A stretch of DNA of 64,000 nucleotides from Gnetum montanum (Eukaryota; Streptophyta; Gnetopsida; Gnetales; Gnetaceae). The notes below the pieces were generated by a model. The model made no database searches and was not told where the DNA came from. It was given only the letters and a program-made list of their open reading frames with translations. The position numbers were made by a program, and so were the translations under genes. The stretch covers positions 792,847 to 856,846 of the forward strand of contig MNCI01011336.1 in the NCBI GenBank assembly GCA_015680685.1. The letters are read 5' to 3'. This document shows, piece after piece, positions 34,563-45,328 of this stretch. The first letter of the stretch is position 1, and the number at the start of each line of letters is the position of its first letter.

Positions 34563-35767
34563 ATTCATGTTTGCAGATGTCTACATGCATTAGGTTGAAA
34601 AACAATAAGGTGTTCTCCACCAACTAGCTAATTATTATTATAACATTGTTGAGATAGCTCAATGCTGGCTAGTAGATCGATGGCTCCCCACCACTTACCT
34701 CTCTTTGTTGTTGTTGTAATAGTTGTTCATGAAGTTTCTTCATATGTTTAACAGTTGTAGGCCTTTGGTGTTGTCTCACCAACATGTGGTAGTGGTGGCT
34801 ACTCCTCCTCTAATAGCTTAGCAGCTATCTTATTCTTCATCATCTCCTACCAAGTTATGGTAGGAGCATGATGGATTGTGTCATTGGCATACTAGGTTCT
34901 ACCTATCCTTTTGTAGAGTTTGTTAATTATGTAGGGAAAGGGGAGTGTCTTCCTTCCTTGCTTATTATCTTTGAAGCATTTCTCAATCTTGAGGAAGATG
35001 AGCTGAGGGAGGTGGATAGGAAGCTTTCCTCTTATAGTGGTGCATGCATGGCTAGACAAAATAATTATCTTATTGGGCCTCATTGTTGGGTTTAAGTGAT
35101 AGGCCACTATCTTGAAATAAACTATCTTTTCTCTAGTGAGTGCATTGTAGTCCTTATAATCCACTCCATAGCACTATTAGATCCATTCCGTTTTTGCATC
35201 TAGGTTTTCCTGAGTTGATATTTTTGCCCCTGTGGCAGGCAAGCCGAGGGCCTCCATGATGGCCTCAACCATGTAGGAGATGCTTATGTCCTTTATCTTC
35301 ACAATGATGTCTTCCTACTAGTTATTTCAGAAAACATAGATTTCTTCCATTTACTGCACTCCATTGGAAGAGAAAATGGACCACATGGGAGATCCCTACA
35401 ATTGTGTGTAGACTTCTTCTTGTGCTAATTCCAATAAGTGATCAAAGTTAAGTTCATTAAGAATAAAAAAATGGACCTTCTTGGAATGAATTCATTCTAT
35501 GAAGGCCTTGGTCTATGTGACCTCCAGATTAAGCCTAGGCCTTGGCATCTCATTCTACCATGACTAGTCAATCTCTACAATGGGAATATGGTGAATAGAT
35601 TCCACTTTGGGCTTTTCTCGAAGAGGTCTCATTGCATGGATTTTAACTTCTTATTCTTGGGGCTTTTGTGGCTACTAGTCCTTTCCTCCTCTCAACTACT
35701 TCTCACTAGTCTGGGATGGTCCTTCTCTTTACGGTTCCCTCTTTAGTACCGTTTGTGATCAAAAACA
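34563..35767 (-). pseudogene. ORF3 of element IV, N-terminal part
   Basis: Starts at an ATG (35767-35765; MFLITNGTKEGT) and runs leftwards. The best block (35164-34892) reads YKDYNALTREKIVYFKIVAY, HLNPTMRPNKIIILSSHACT and KTLPFPYIINKL, the counterpart of 1180-1430 in copy I (RKEFVTLTITERVY, HLNPTIRPSKIMTFSAHACA, ALPFSCLIRKL). Upstream, SISYMVEAIMEALGLPATGA matches YVFYFVEAISQALGLSETKA. The total with the left part is about 2.86 kb, close to the 2.88 kb of copy I. Broken by TAG stops. Confidence 0.7.
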
Positions 35768-36339
35768 TAACTAAGGATTAGTGTTTAATATGTAAATTTT
35801 AATGCTCTTGATACCTTTCTTCTTTTGGGTAAGTTACACTTAGGTTAGTTGTGATCATGGAAAATTTAGTATTTTATTCATTTAGCTACCTAATTTTGTT
35901 GATGAGGTTTAACTTAGTGTCAATTAGTGATTTTTAATATTATTTTATTAATTAAACCTTTGGAAATTAGAAAAATTTCAAAAAAATTTCCATCATAAAC
36001 CATGTGTTTATGGCCCCCATGACGTAAAGCTTATCTTTGATAGCTCAAGGATTGAAGATGAGTTGAATCAAATAAGCGGTGTGTAAATTATGGTGCTTGG
36101 AAGGGGCTCTAGGTTGAGAAAAATGCAAAAAATCCTCTAGTGTTGTGAAGAAAATGTGCAAAATTGGCTAAGTGTGGTCACGTATTTATATATTTTTTAT
36201 GTTATGTTAATGGGGATGCATTGATGCATCAGGCTACATCAATGGGGATGCATTAAGCCATCAGGTTTTGTCAACAGGGATGCATCGATGCAACCTATTG
36301 AAGAAATTTTTGACATTTAAAAGCAAGTGTTGGAAAAGA
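35768..36339 (-). promoter_or_regulatory. TATA-containing leader upstream of ORF3, element IV
   Basis: On the minus strand there are four imperfect repeats of GCATC.ATGCATCC type (+ 36215-36300), then TATATAAATA (+ 36183-36192) and ~415 bp to the ATG. Same layout as 1-581 and 15901-16393. Confidence 0.5.
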
Positions 36340-37734
36340 GTTTAGTGATGAAATTGAAGTTTAGAGGAAGCTAGAAAAATCTAGAATAAAGACAAATTAT
36401 TTAAGAGAGCTTGAAATTAAGTTGGAAAAGTAGATTTTGAGAAAATTTGATTTTCAAGAAATGTAAAATTTGGATGTTATGAGGTGGAAAATAATGGTTT
36501 TAAAGGAAAAATGATGAAGGGATAGGAAGCTTAACCATCCATACTAAGGAATATGCAAGTGGATCCTTCCAATAGCAAGCTCATGCTATTAATGCCCTTG
36601 CATGACCTCCTACCTTGGAGTTCATATGGACAAGGATGATTAATGGCCATGGATTGTTAAAAATCAAATCACCTAAGAAATCACCTAAGGAATTAAGACA
36701 TACCAAAATGCAGACATTGATTAATCATTATAAGAGGTAGTGAGGTGGTAGGTGGCCAAAATTGATGATGAAAGAGAGTGTTTAGAATAAATTTTCTCAT
36801 CCTAGTCACATGAAGTCCTTTATGGAGTATGTGATTAAGGTGACTTGATATTGTCCCATCCTTAGTCAAAATTAAGGCCATCCACTTCTAGTGAGTTTGC
36901 ATTATCACACTTAGACAATTCGATCCCCAGAGTTCATGGACACCCCCAAATATCACTCATTATTCTAGACAAAGAGAAAAAAAGAAGAAAGAAGTTAGGA
37001 GGGCCTTAGTTAGAGGGATACCTTTAGGCATGGTTAACATGTCTTTCTATCTCCACAACTAGTTCTTGTATTCCATTATTTCATCTAAGGGATGTGCTTT
37101 GAACTACCATGTGTTTTTTTTTCTTCATGGAAACCACACAATGCAAAGACATTACTTACTATTATTGGTCAATGTTAGGAATGATGAGGAATTGATGAGA
37201 ATACACATAAAACTCTAGATGATAAGTAGGTATAAAAAGTGACAAGTCCCATTGAAGCCATGCCCTTGTTAAATCCACTTAATTTTTTTTTTAAGTCTAG
37301 AAAGTATTGAGGTCATAGGTTCTTTATAAGTTATTAAGAAGGAACTTCATTTTTTTCAAAATAAGAGAACACCATGAAGTGGAGTGGAATGAGTAGATGA
37401 TGTGAGATCACTACTTGATAACATGAGAAAAAACAATGTCCCATTAATCAATGTCAGAATTCAATAATAAAACCCAGTTAGTAAGTAATCAATTTAATCA
37501 ATATAATTTAATGAACCACCATCAATTAGCAGCTATATTTGACACCAAAGCCTTGATCGTAATAAAGAAGAAAAAGAGATGTAAGAAAACATAAATAAGA
37601 AAGAAATATATAAGAAATTGTAAAATAATCAAAAAATGAAAAGCTTATAAAGAACAATGTAAAACAAAAAAGTTGAAAGACTAAGGAGTCACTATAGGAT
37701 GTTAGCATGTATGGCCATCTCCCCCACAACTAAG
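36340..37734 (-). repeat. 'Tail' module of element IV
   Basis: Reading leftwards from 37734: TTAGTTGTGGGGGAGATGGCC, the T-rich tract (37690-37500), AAAGACATGTTAACCATGCC (about 37050-37030), GCAAGGGCATTAATAGC (about 36600) and GGATCCACTTGCATA (about 36560). Same order as in elements III and V. Confidence 0.6.
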
Positions 37735-38042
37735 TTGGAAGAAAGAGATCTGAAAGATTGAGTGTGACTGGTCATTAGTTATGTTACTATTACCACTAGT
37801 TGTTCTTGTCTTCAAGAAAGGTTTAATTTGTTGCATGTTGACCAATAATCTCTTGTTTGGGTTGGAAGGTTGGTAGATCATCATGATCCTATATAGAAAA
37901 GTACCTTATCTCCTGGTTAAGATTTGACTTTTTGTATTCTAAGGTGATGGCATTGCTTGTTGTGTGCCTTGTGCACTTCACTCAATAATAGAATCACTAG
38001 TATATTTTTATATATCATGTTGAGGTTCATCAATATTTTTCT
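37735..38042 (-). other. Integrase C-terminal remnant and spacer, element IV
   Basis: Lies between the recognisable core of IN and the tail. The text is compatible with a decayed IN C-terminus (N-x-L-F-L-K-T-R-T-like words), but no intact motif is visible. Confidence 0.3.
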
Positions 38043-38760
38043 TTATGCTAGACTTAGATCCAAGGTAAGGTCATAGGCCATTGAAAGTGTACAGAGCTTG
38101 ATTTGGATGGGAAGAGTTGGGAGTTTCTCGTACACCAAATCATAGGGACAATACCCAATAGGAAGTTTCCATGTTAAGTGATAAATCCAAAGAACATTTT
38201 TGAGTTTACTACTCCAGTCCTTCCTATATTTACTAACTGTGTATGTTAGTATTTTGGTGATTTCCGTATTCATGACCTCAACTTGATAGTTAGCTTGGGA
38301 GGGGTATGGAGTTGTTAGTTTATGTTCAACCCCTAAGCATTGTATAAACTTTTGAAAAGTAGCAATATTAAAGTGTATTCCATTATCTAAAATTAGTACC
38401 CATGGCATACCAAACCTGTTTATAACATTATCTCCTACAAACTATGCCATCGTAGAAGATGAATAATTAGTGGAAACAATGGCTTTAGCCCACTTGGTAC
38501 AATAGTCAACTGTAATGATGATGTATGCCTTTCCATTTAACATGGGATTGATGAGCCCCATGAAGTTAATTCTTGAGAGATCAAAAGCCTTTAGTGGTTG
38601 AATCGACTGTTGAGGCCCTTCAATTTGCATAGTCATTCCTCCATCACCTTGGCACCTACCATAGGAATAGAAGATGTAATGAACATCCTTGAAGACTGTG
38701 GGCCAATAATACCGTACCATGAGGATCTTAATGGCCATCCTCCTCCTAACATAGTGGCCC
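38043..38760 (-). pseudogene. Integrase of Athila-like element IV
   Basis: From right to left: IKILMVRYYWPTVFKDVHY, the C-x2-C remnant, LSRINFMGLINPMLNGKAYI (core; first Asp replaced by Asn), VDYCTKWAKAI, a break at ~38440, VLILDNGIHFN (second Asp kept in LDNG), GVEHKLTTPYPSQANYQVEV (Glu kept) and KDWSSKLKNVLWIYHLTW. It is better preserved than IN of element V. The frame changes once and TAG/TGA codons interrupt it. Confidence 0.8.
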
Positions 38761-38949
38761 CTACAAGTGCCTTTGTGTGCATCCTAGAGGACTCGAAGTT
38801 AATCTGTATCAGGAACACACCATCATACCAAGTCATCTGTGTAACTCTTATAGAGGTTAGCTTTGACTTTTATGAACTGCTTGGCTTGTTAAAAAAAAAA
38901 CTATTTCTTCTTCTAGTTGTCCCACTCCTATGGCATCTCCTATGTGAGT

Positions 38950-39500
38950 AGATAGGAAAGATGTGATCATACTAGTTCATTTCTTATGGATCATCTATAG
39001 CACTAGCAAAGAGGAGTTCATCAGGAAATTGATTAGATAATGAACCTTTATCTTCTTTGTTATCTCATCTTAATCAAGACATGTAATTAGCAACCATATT
39101 CTTGATCCCTTGTTAGTCAATCATCTTTAAATCAAACTCTTGAAGGATCACTAGCCACTGTATGATATGAGAGCTCATTGTTGGTTTAGGGTTTAGCGTT
39201 TAGATAGCACTGTGGTTGGTGTGTACAAAAACTTGGTATTTAAGCACATAGTGCTTGAATTTCTCTAATGTATACACCAATGTTATGAGCTATGTATTAG
39301 TGGTGGTGCAATTCAATTGTGCATCTACAATGCTCCTACATGCACAATGGATGTAGTATGAACATTTTTGATTATCCAATTGTGTAAGCACAAGCCCCAA
39401 AGCATAATTTGATGCATCAATCATGATGTGGAATGTCCTAAACCAATATGGTAATCATAGGTTCTATGAGTTTCTACTTTAATTGTTGGAATACATTCTT
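38950..39500 (-). pseudogene. RNase H of element IV
   Basis: Reverse frames read FHIMIDASNYALGLVLTQLD (about 39440-39380), in which the Asp of the first catalytic strand is present. These continue through LEKFKHYVLKYQVFVHTNHSAI to IIQWLVILQEFDLKMID (about 39170-39120). Same order as 27441-27830. A telomere-like AACCCTAAACC string near 39185 is coding-derived. Confidence 0.7.
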
Positions 39501-40060
39501 ACATTCCCTAGTCGATATAAATGTTGCATCTTACTTTGTAATTTCCACCAATGCTTTGGCAATCTTTGAGAAGATTTTAATGAAGTGTCTATAGTAACTA
39601 GTGTGGCCAAGAAATGACATTACATCTTTTACTATTTTTAGTTATCTAGTTATTCCTTGGATGATCCATACTTTTTCTAGGTCTACCTCAATCTCTTTGT
39701 TTGAAATCGTATGCCTCAAGACAATGACCTTTTAGACCATCATGTGGCTCTTCTACCAATTGAGCCTTAGATTTTTCTCCACAAAATGTTAAACAACTTT
39801 CTTAATGCAGTCCAAGGCTTGCTCAAAAGTAGCTCCATAGGTAAAGAAATCATCCATGAAGACCTCTACTCCACTACCGATTTGTTGTTGAAAGATGCTT
39901 AAGACCAACTATTGAAATGTAGTAGGAGTATTTCATAGGCCAAATGACATATTTCTATATGAAAAATTTCCCTAAGGATTCATGAATATAGTCTTGGCCT
40001 AGTGCTCCGATGTAATTTGGATGTGGTTATTGAAACACCACCAATTTTGGGCTTCAACAC
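39500..40060 (-). pseudogene. Reverse transcriptase of element IV, C-terminal half
   Basis: Visible on the minus strand are TPTTFQ (about 39930), SGVEVFMDDFFTYGATFEQALDCIKK (about 39880-39800; intact FMDD box), NLRLNW, IVLRHTIS, KDVMSFLGHTSYYRHFIKIFSKIAKA (to about 39540). The fingers/palm start is missing: the sequence switches to a Tat-type LTR near 40040-40062. Confidence 0.75.
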
Positions 40061-40599
40061 TTCAACAACAAACTTGTCTAACTATCAAAACTTGGAAAAT
40101 TTTTCTAAGTGTTGGTGCTATGCTCCCTAGCGTAGCTAGTATAGCATGCATGAAGGCTTGTTTTGAAAAATTTTCTAAGTGTTAATAGTAGCTGTATGAA
40201 AATTTTTCTAGGTGTCTTGCTGCATTCTCACTTTTCCTAGTATGCTCTAGAGCATAGCCAACATAGCACACACTTCCATGGCCATTTTGCCCAAGCACCA
40301 AACAAAAAGTTGTCAAGATTACTTGGGATGGATGAAATAGTTTGACAATTTCTCTATCTCCTAGGTTGATACGCTTTGCTACACTCTAGAGCATAACTAG
40401 TGTAGCAAAATTTTCAATGGTCAATTTTGCCTAAGTGTTAGGCAAGAAGCCATGAAGCTAGCTCAACATGGAAGAGTCTTTTGGTAGATTTTCTAACTCC
40501 TAAGGCCACTCCTCTTATTATGCTCTAGAGTGTAGCTAGTGTAAAAAGAACAAAGATTATAATCTTCAAACTATTCTAAGTGTCCATGCTATGCCCTAT

Positions 40600-40912
40600 C
40601 CCCAAGGAGTGTCCTGTGTCCTGCACATAACATGAGATGAGCGTAGTAGCCAGCATCCTATGTCCCACATATAACACAGGATGAGCATAGCACCCAGCAT
40701 CCCATGTACCACACATAACATGGGATGAGCATAGTAGTGAGCATCCCATGTCCCACATGTAATATGGAATGAGTGTAGCAGCCAATGTCCCATGTCCTAC
40801 ACATAACACAGGACGAGCATAGCAACCAATGTTTCATGTCTTGCACATAACATGGGATGAGCATAGTAGCCAACATCCTGTGTCCTGCACGTAACATAGG
40901 AAGAATGTAGCA
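40600..40912. repeat. ~60-bp minisatellite, about five units
   Basis: Units carry the words CATCC.ATGTCC.ACA.ATAACA, then .GGATGAGC.TAGCA.CCA. The unit length is close to a multiple of three, so all three reverse frames stay open (65-79 codons). These are not genes. Confidence 0.8.
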
Positions 40913-41179
40913 ACTAGAGTTGGAAAATTTTTTGAACTATTTTTGGTCATCTCCAAACTTAGAAATTTTTTGGAATTTTTCTCATGGTCCCACCTACCAC
41001 ACTACCATGTGGTGCCTGATTTGGATTTTGGGCTAACCCTAGCCCTATAAGTACCCATACACCCCAATGTTTTAGAGTGGAGGGATGTTCATTTTTCATC
41101 GAGTTGGCAATTAGCACTTTCATTTTAGCATTTGACATTTTAGCATCTTGGCACTTAGCTTTATGGGTGAATGAGACCT

Positions 41180-41360
41180 AGATCACACCACACCGACAAA
41201 GAAGCATCCCTACACTTCATGGTACATGGAAACCACATTATAGCCCTACATTGCATGGTACACAATGGCCCCATTGCAGCGTTGCATCACATGGTACACC
41301 ATGATCCTATTGTAGCCCTACACCACATGGTACACCATAGCCCCATTGTAGCCTTGTAGA
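41180..41360. repeat. ~37-bp minisatellite in LTR (i)
   Basis: About four units of the type CATGGTACACCATGGCCCC-ATTGTAGCCCTACAC, downstream of the TATA of LTR (i). The open frame across it is due to the repeat. Confidence 0.75.
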
Positions 41361-41919
41361 ACACCATGGTGGCCAACCCAATAGGCATGGTTCATCACAG
41401 TGAGCATCAAAATTTACGGCCCGACATCACTGAGACTATGACTATGCTCCCACTGCACCTGTTGTATACTATGTACCTTCTGAAACCTTTTTAGAGTTAA
41501 TTACACTCCCATTTGGGGTGGTGTTCCATTTCTCTCTCCTATTTCTAGCATTTCTCTTGCATCTTTTCACATTATCTTTCATGCATTGTCATGATACATT
41601 ATGCTCGAGTGATAATCTCCATGGGTTCATGCTCTCATTTTGATCAAAACCCTTGGCTATGCTCACCTCCTTTCCATGGCTATGCTCTACACTTAGTACC
41701 ATTTAATGTCACTTGCATTTGCATTTTGGCTAACCACGTCACCCCCTTAGTTGGAGCTATCAACCTAATTACAACTGGTAAAGTTCCTATTTGATTAACA
41801 AGACTGTTTAGGGCACTTTGCCTCCATTTCTAGCAAGTTTCTCGTGTGAAGGTAGGGTTAAGGCAGTGTGTCCATTTATCCCTTAGTGATTCTAGCCACC
41901 AATGTTTTCAATTGTTATA

Positions 41920-42594
41920 GTATTTGGCATTAGAGGGAGAGCGTTAACCAACATTTTAGGTGCTCAGGAGAGTATAGCTTACCCTCAGAATGAGAGCATA
42001 GCAAGCTCTAGCATAGCACATGTAGCACCAGAGTTACCCAAATTCAACAACTTTCATAGTTAGCATTTTTTCTACATTTTCATACTTAGTTTTTTTTTCC
42101 TGCATTTTCATACTTAGCCAAATTTTTGTAGTTTTACACTTAGTCAATCTTTTACAGTTTTCATACTTAGCCATTTTTCTACAGTTTTACGCTTAGCTAT
42201 TTTTCTACATTTTTATACTTAGCCATTTTCTGCTACTGGTAGACTTAGTTATTTTTCTACAATTTTCAGAGTTAGCTATTTTTGCAAATAGCAACTCTTA
42301 CAACTCGATCTATGAGCATGAATCAAGATCAACCTTTCACATCGATGTCTAGCACATTCAACACCATGATCCACCCAAAGTGTGCCACACTAACACATGA
42401 ACAATACAATTTTATTTGTGTTAACATGAAAGCAAGATTATAAGTGGATCACCTTAACCTAGAGGCAAAGCAAGATTATGAATGAGTCCACTAGGATGGA
42501 TAGGAGTACAACCCCTCCTTGTTTGACATAATCCCACTCATGAAGTCCTACCACCAGTTGTTGTCCCAACTAATCTGCACAAATAAGCATGATG
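41920..42594 (+). other. 5' internal stub of a Tat-type element with a ~25-bp array
   Basis: After the primer-site-like stretch (41920-41943) comes an untranslated leader. It contains eight or nine copies of a 23-27 bp unit TTTTCTACA.TTTTCATACTTAGCCA (42060-42290). Text around 42290-42540 resembles 44960-45130, the leader of element VI. Cut at 42595 by LTR piece (ii). Confidence 0.55.
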
Positions 42595-43200
42595 TGTAGT
42601 GACCGAAAATGTTGGTGGCTAGAACACTGAGAGGTCACTAGGTGTACAACCTAACCTCGGATCCATGCGAGGGCCATGTTGGATGTAAACGGATGTGGGG
42701 TTCCCTAAACAATTTGGTTGATCAGATAGGGACTTAAGCGGTATACAATAACCTTTCGTAAACATTGGTTTTAAGGTTGTTATATGCACGTTGAGCAATA
42801 AGCGATGAATTTGAATCGATTGAAAATAATGCAAAACACAAAAATAACAAGATAAAAATGAAACAAGTTTGGGTAAAGAAGTGCACTGCCCCAAGATCAG
42901 GGATTTGATCTTTGCTAAAATGAAGGAGGTGTACAACAGATGGTAGTGGAAACAAGCATAGCTTTTGAAACACCAAAAATTTTCAAGACCCTCTTGCTTC
43001 ACCAGGGTCTTGGAATTCAAGCGAGGGATTTCCACAAGTGCGGTGGCACAATAATTTGGTAGGAAATGGATGCTCTGAGTTTAGATTGTCCAGTCCAGCA
43101 GATTTTCTACCTCTAGAGTTGACAAGATCGATGGACTCTCTAGCATACCCACCTAGGTGATTCACCTAGCTAACAGTCTACTTAGAAACCATCAATGGAG
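42595..43200 (-). repeat. Tat-type LTR piece (ii), inverted
   Basis: The minus-strand end ...CCAACATTTTCGGTCACTACA (42595-42615) and the preceding ~350 bp match the R-U5 part of the + LTR ending at 44601 (shared: AAGTCCCT.TCTGATC.AC, GGCCCTC.CATGGAT). The right limit, near 43200, is uncertain. Confidence 0.55.
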
Positions 43201-44601
43201 TTGTTGGTGGTGTTCAGTATGGGAAAAATAGTTTGGCAAGTTTTCTAGTGGAGAATTTTTCTAGGCTACGCTACTTTGTGTAGAGTAGTAGGACTTCGAA
43301 ACCTCAAGAAAATGTCCAAATGCAAGGTTTAGCAAGATGCTCGCACAAAAGCAAAGTCAAAAATTAGCCAACACAAGGTGCTATGCTATGCTATGCTACA
43401 TAGAGTAGCACAATGAAGCAAGGGAAAAACAAGAAAAATTTTCTCATTGTAGTTGATAGAAGTGCAAGTTACATTGGTTGCTACACTATGCTACGGTACA
43501 TAGCATAGCATAGCGTAGCAAATATGCAAGTTGAAAAAATGTTCCAAAAGTTAACCCTGAATGCACCAAAAATTTTAGCAAGAGCTAGCAACTTCAATGT
43601 AAGTTCTTTTTTTCCAAACCAGTGGCTACGTTGCACTATGCTACATAGTGTAGCATAGCGTAGTAGGTAGCTACACTATGCCGACATGATACACTATGTA
43701 GCATAGCACAACATAGCAGGTAGCTACGCCACGCCAACACGCTATGCTACATAGCATAGCATAGTGTAGCAAGTAGCTACACCTCTTCAATGGGCTTTAT
43801 TCCTCACTTGCATTGTTGGCATGAGCAGTTTCGATAGTGTAGTAAGTTCACAACCAGCATTGTGCATCTTTGCAGTAATGACACATCAGCATCTCGTCGG
43901 TCCAGGACATGTGGCATTCAGACCTCATTTCTCACTTGCTCTTGGCCTTATAAATACCCTAATGAGCAATGCTAAGGGTTGGCAAATTGGTAATTTATTG
44001 CGTTGGAAAAATTTGGTGATTGGCATTTTTGGTTGGAAAATTGAGAATTCTATTGGCAAGTTGGCAAATTGGAAATTTGTTGGGTCAGCAAATTTCAGTA
44101 GTTGGCATATTTTGCATTAGCACTTGGCATTAGCTTTTTTCTTGTTGACATTTTGCATTGTTACCTTTTAAGCTTGTACCCAAAAAACATAGTTAAGGTA
44201 TTTCGAGCGTTTTGGTCATTCCTAGACTCTCTGTGCACCTCCAACATTGTATAACTTGTTATACATTTTCAAGTGAAGAAGAGAATCGAACATGTGATTT
44301 TGCAGTGGTGTATTTTCTTATCGTAGTTACTTTGTTACTTCTTCATTGTCATCATTGTTCAACATCATTTTATTTATCATTGCATTTATTGATCATTGGT
44401 TAGATCTCATGTATTTCGCACCTAAAACAACATTTACAAAAGGTTAATTTACACTGGTTAAGTCCCTGTCTGATCGACTAGACCGTTCAGGGCACCCTAT
44501 TTCTATTTTATCTAGCACGGCCCTCACATGGATTTGGGGTTAAAATTGTTCTCCCAATGACCTCTCAGTGTTTCTAGCCACCGACATTTTTGGTCGCTAC
44601 A
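43200..44601 (+). repeat. 5' LTR (iii) of Tat element VI
   Basis: Ends TTGGTCGCTACA. TATA CCTTATAAATACCC at about 43945. U3 (43250-43790) is packed with GCTATGCTACATAGCATAGC-like palindromic words. The start is not sharply defined; related U3 text on the minus strand (57000-59806) suggests the original LTR was longer. A possible primer site, AATGCTAGAAGGAGGGCG, follows at about 44608. Confidence 0.55.
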
Positions 44602-45328
44602 ATTTTCTAATGCTAGAAGGAGGGCGTTTGGTGTCATTTTCATGTTTCACGGTAGTCTTGCATGCATTCTGTACCCCATCACGTACTAGCATAATCATGA
44701 CACACTTTTGTAGTTGTTTACACATCGTGTGGTGTAGATCGGTTGCTATGACGATTCCTTTGGAATCTTGTAGGATAGAAAGTCTTCGATTGCCACTTAA
44801 TCTCCTTATTTTCCTCATTTGCAAACCATTTAACCTTACAAAAATGATTTCCTAAAGCACGGTAGTTACTACGTCTAACGTTGAGGTTCCCTTCTTGGTT
44901 CAGGGCACCACAGGTGCTGAGCAATCACTTAGCCTAGTGCGATAGCTACGCTAATCTCTCAAGATCCAAAACTGATCACCTGAGAGCTTGGCACAACAAT
45001 ATGAGCAATACAACTTTCTTTGCACTAATGTTCAAACAAATCTACCATTAGATGCACAAGAACTTGAAGAAAAATGTAGCTTCGAGTTCGCTTATTGTAA
45101 TGGGAGGGAATTTATTCCCACTCTTGGAATTTCTATTCCTCTGACACAAACGCATCAGTGAATCATAGATTAGCTAACATGGTTGACTAGGATTAGGGAG
45201 TTGCGAGACATGAAATATCACTATGATGAGACATTTTAAGATGGGTAAGAGAGTTGGATTCCCAGTCTGAAGGTGGGGGTTAAATCAACCCTACCACCAT
45301 CCCTCCCATCCTGTCTTTCTAGAAAAAT
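44602..45328 (+). other. Leader of element VI
   Basis: Untranslated region between LTR (iii) and gag. No gene seen; the words GATCACC.GAGAGCTTGGCAC and AATACAACTTT are shared with the stub at 42290-42540. Confidence 0.4.

Larger units (their letters stand above)
20211..40060 (-). mobile_element. Athila-like element IV, minus strand, split by element V
   Basis: Read from right to left: partial RT, RNase H, integrase, tail module, TATA leader, ORF3, trailer. It lacks its gag/PR end (cut at ~40060 by a Tat-type LTR) and its own 3' LTR (cut at ~20211 by LTR2). Element V (22026-34557) sits inside its ORF3. This is the only locus in the window that shows pol and ORF3 in one element in the right order, which ties ORF3 to the Athila family. 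Confidence 0.7.
40062..41919 (+). repeat. Tat-type LTR (i), 5' truncated, rich in minisatellites
   Basis: The end block CTAGCCACCAATGTTTTC...TTATA (41890-41919), followed by a primer-site-like GTATTTGGCATTAGAGGGAG, matches the LTR end at 44601. TATA-like CCCTATAAGTACCC at about 41043. The U3 part carries CTCTAGAGCATAGC..TAGC repeats (40080-40560) and a 60-bp tandem array. It abuts the truncated RT of element IV on the left. Confidence 0.6.

Noticed and set aside
39180-39205. Telomere-like TTTAGGGTTTAG string
   Set aside because: Only about two units, and it lies in the decayed RNase H coding sequence of element IV (minus strand). No array.
40576-40897. Three overlapping reverse frames of 65-79 codons
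   Set aside because: Explained by a ~60-bp tandem repeat; no start, domain or conservation argument for a gene.
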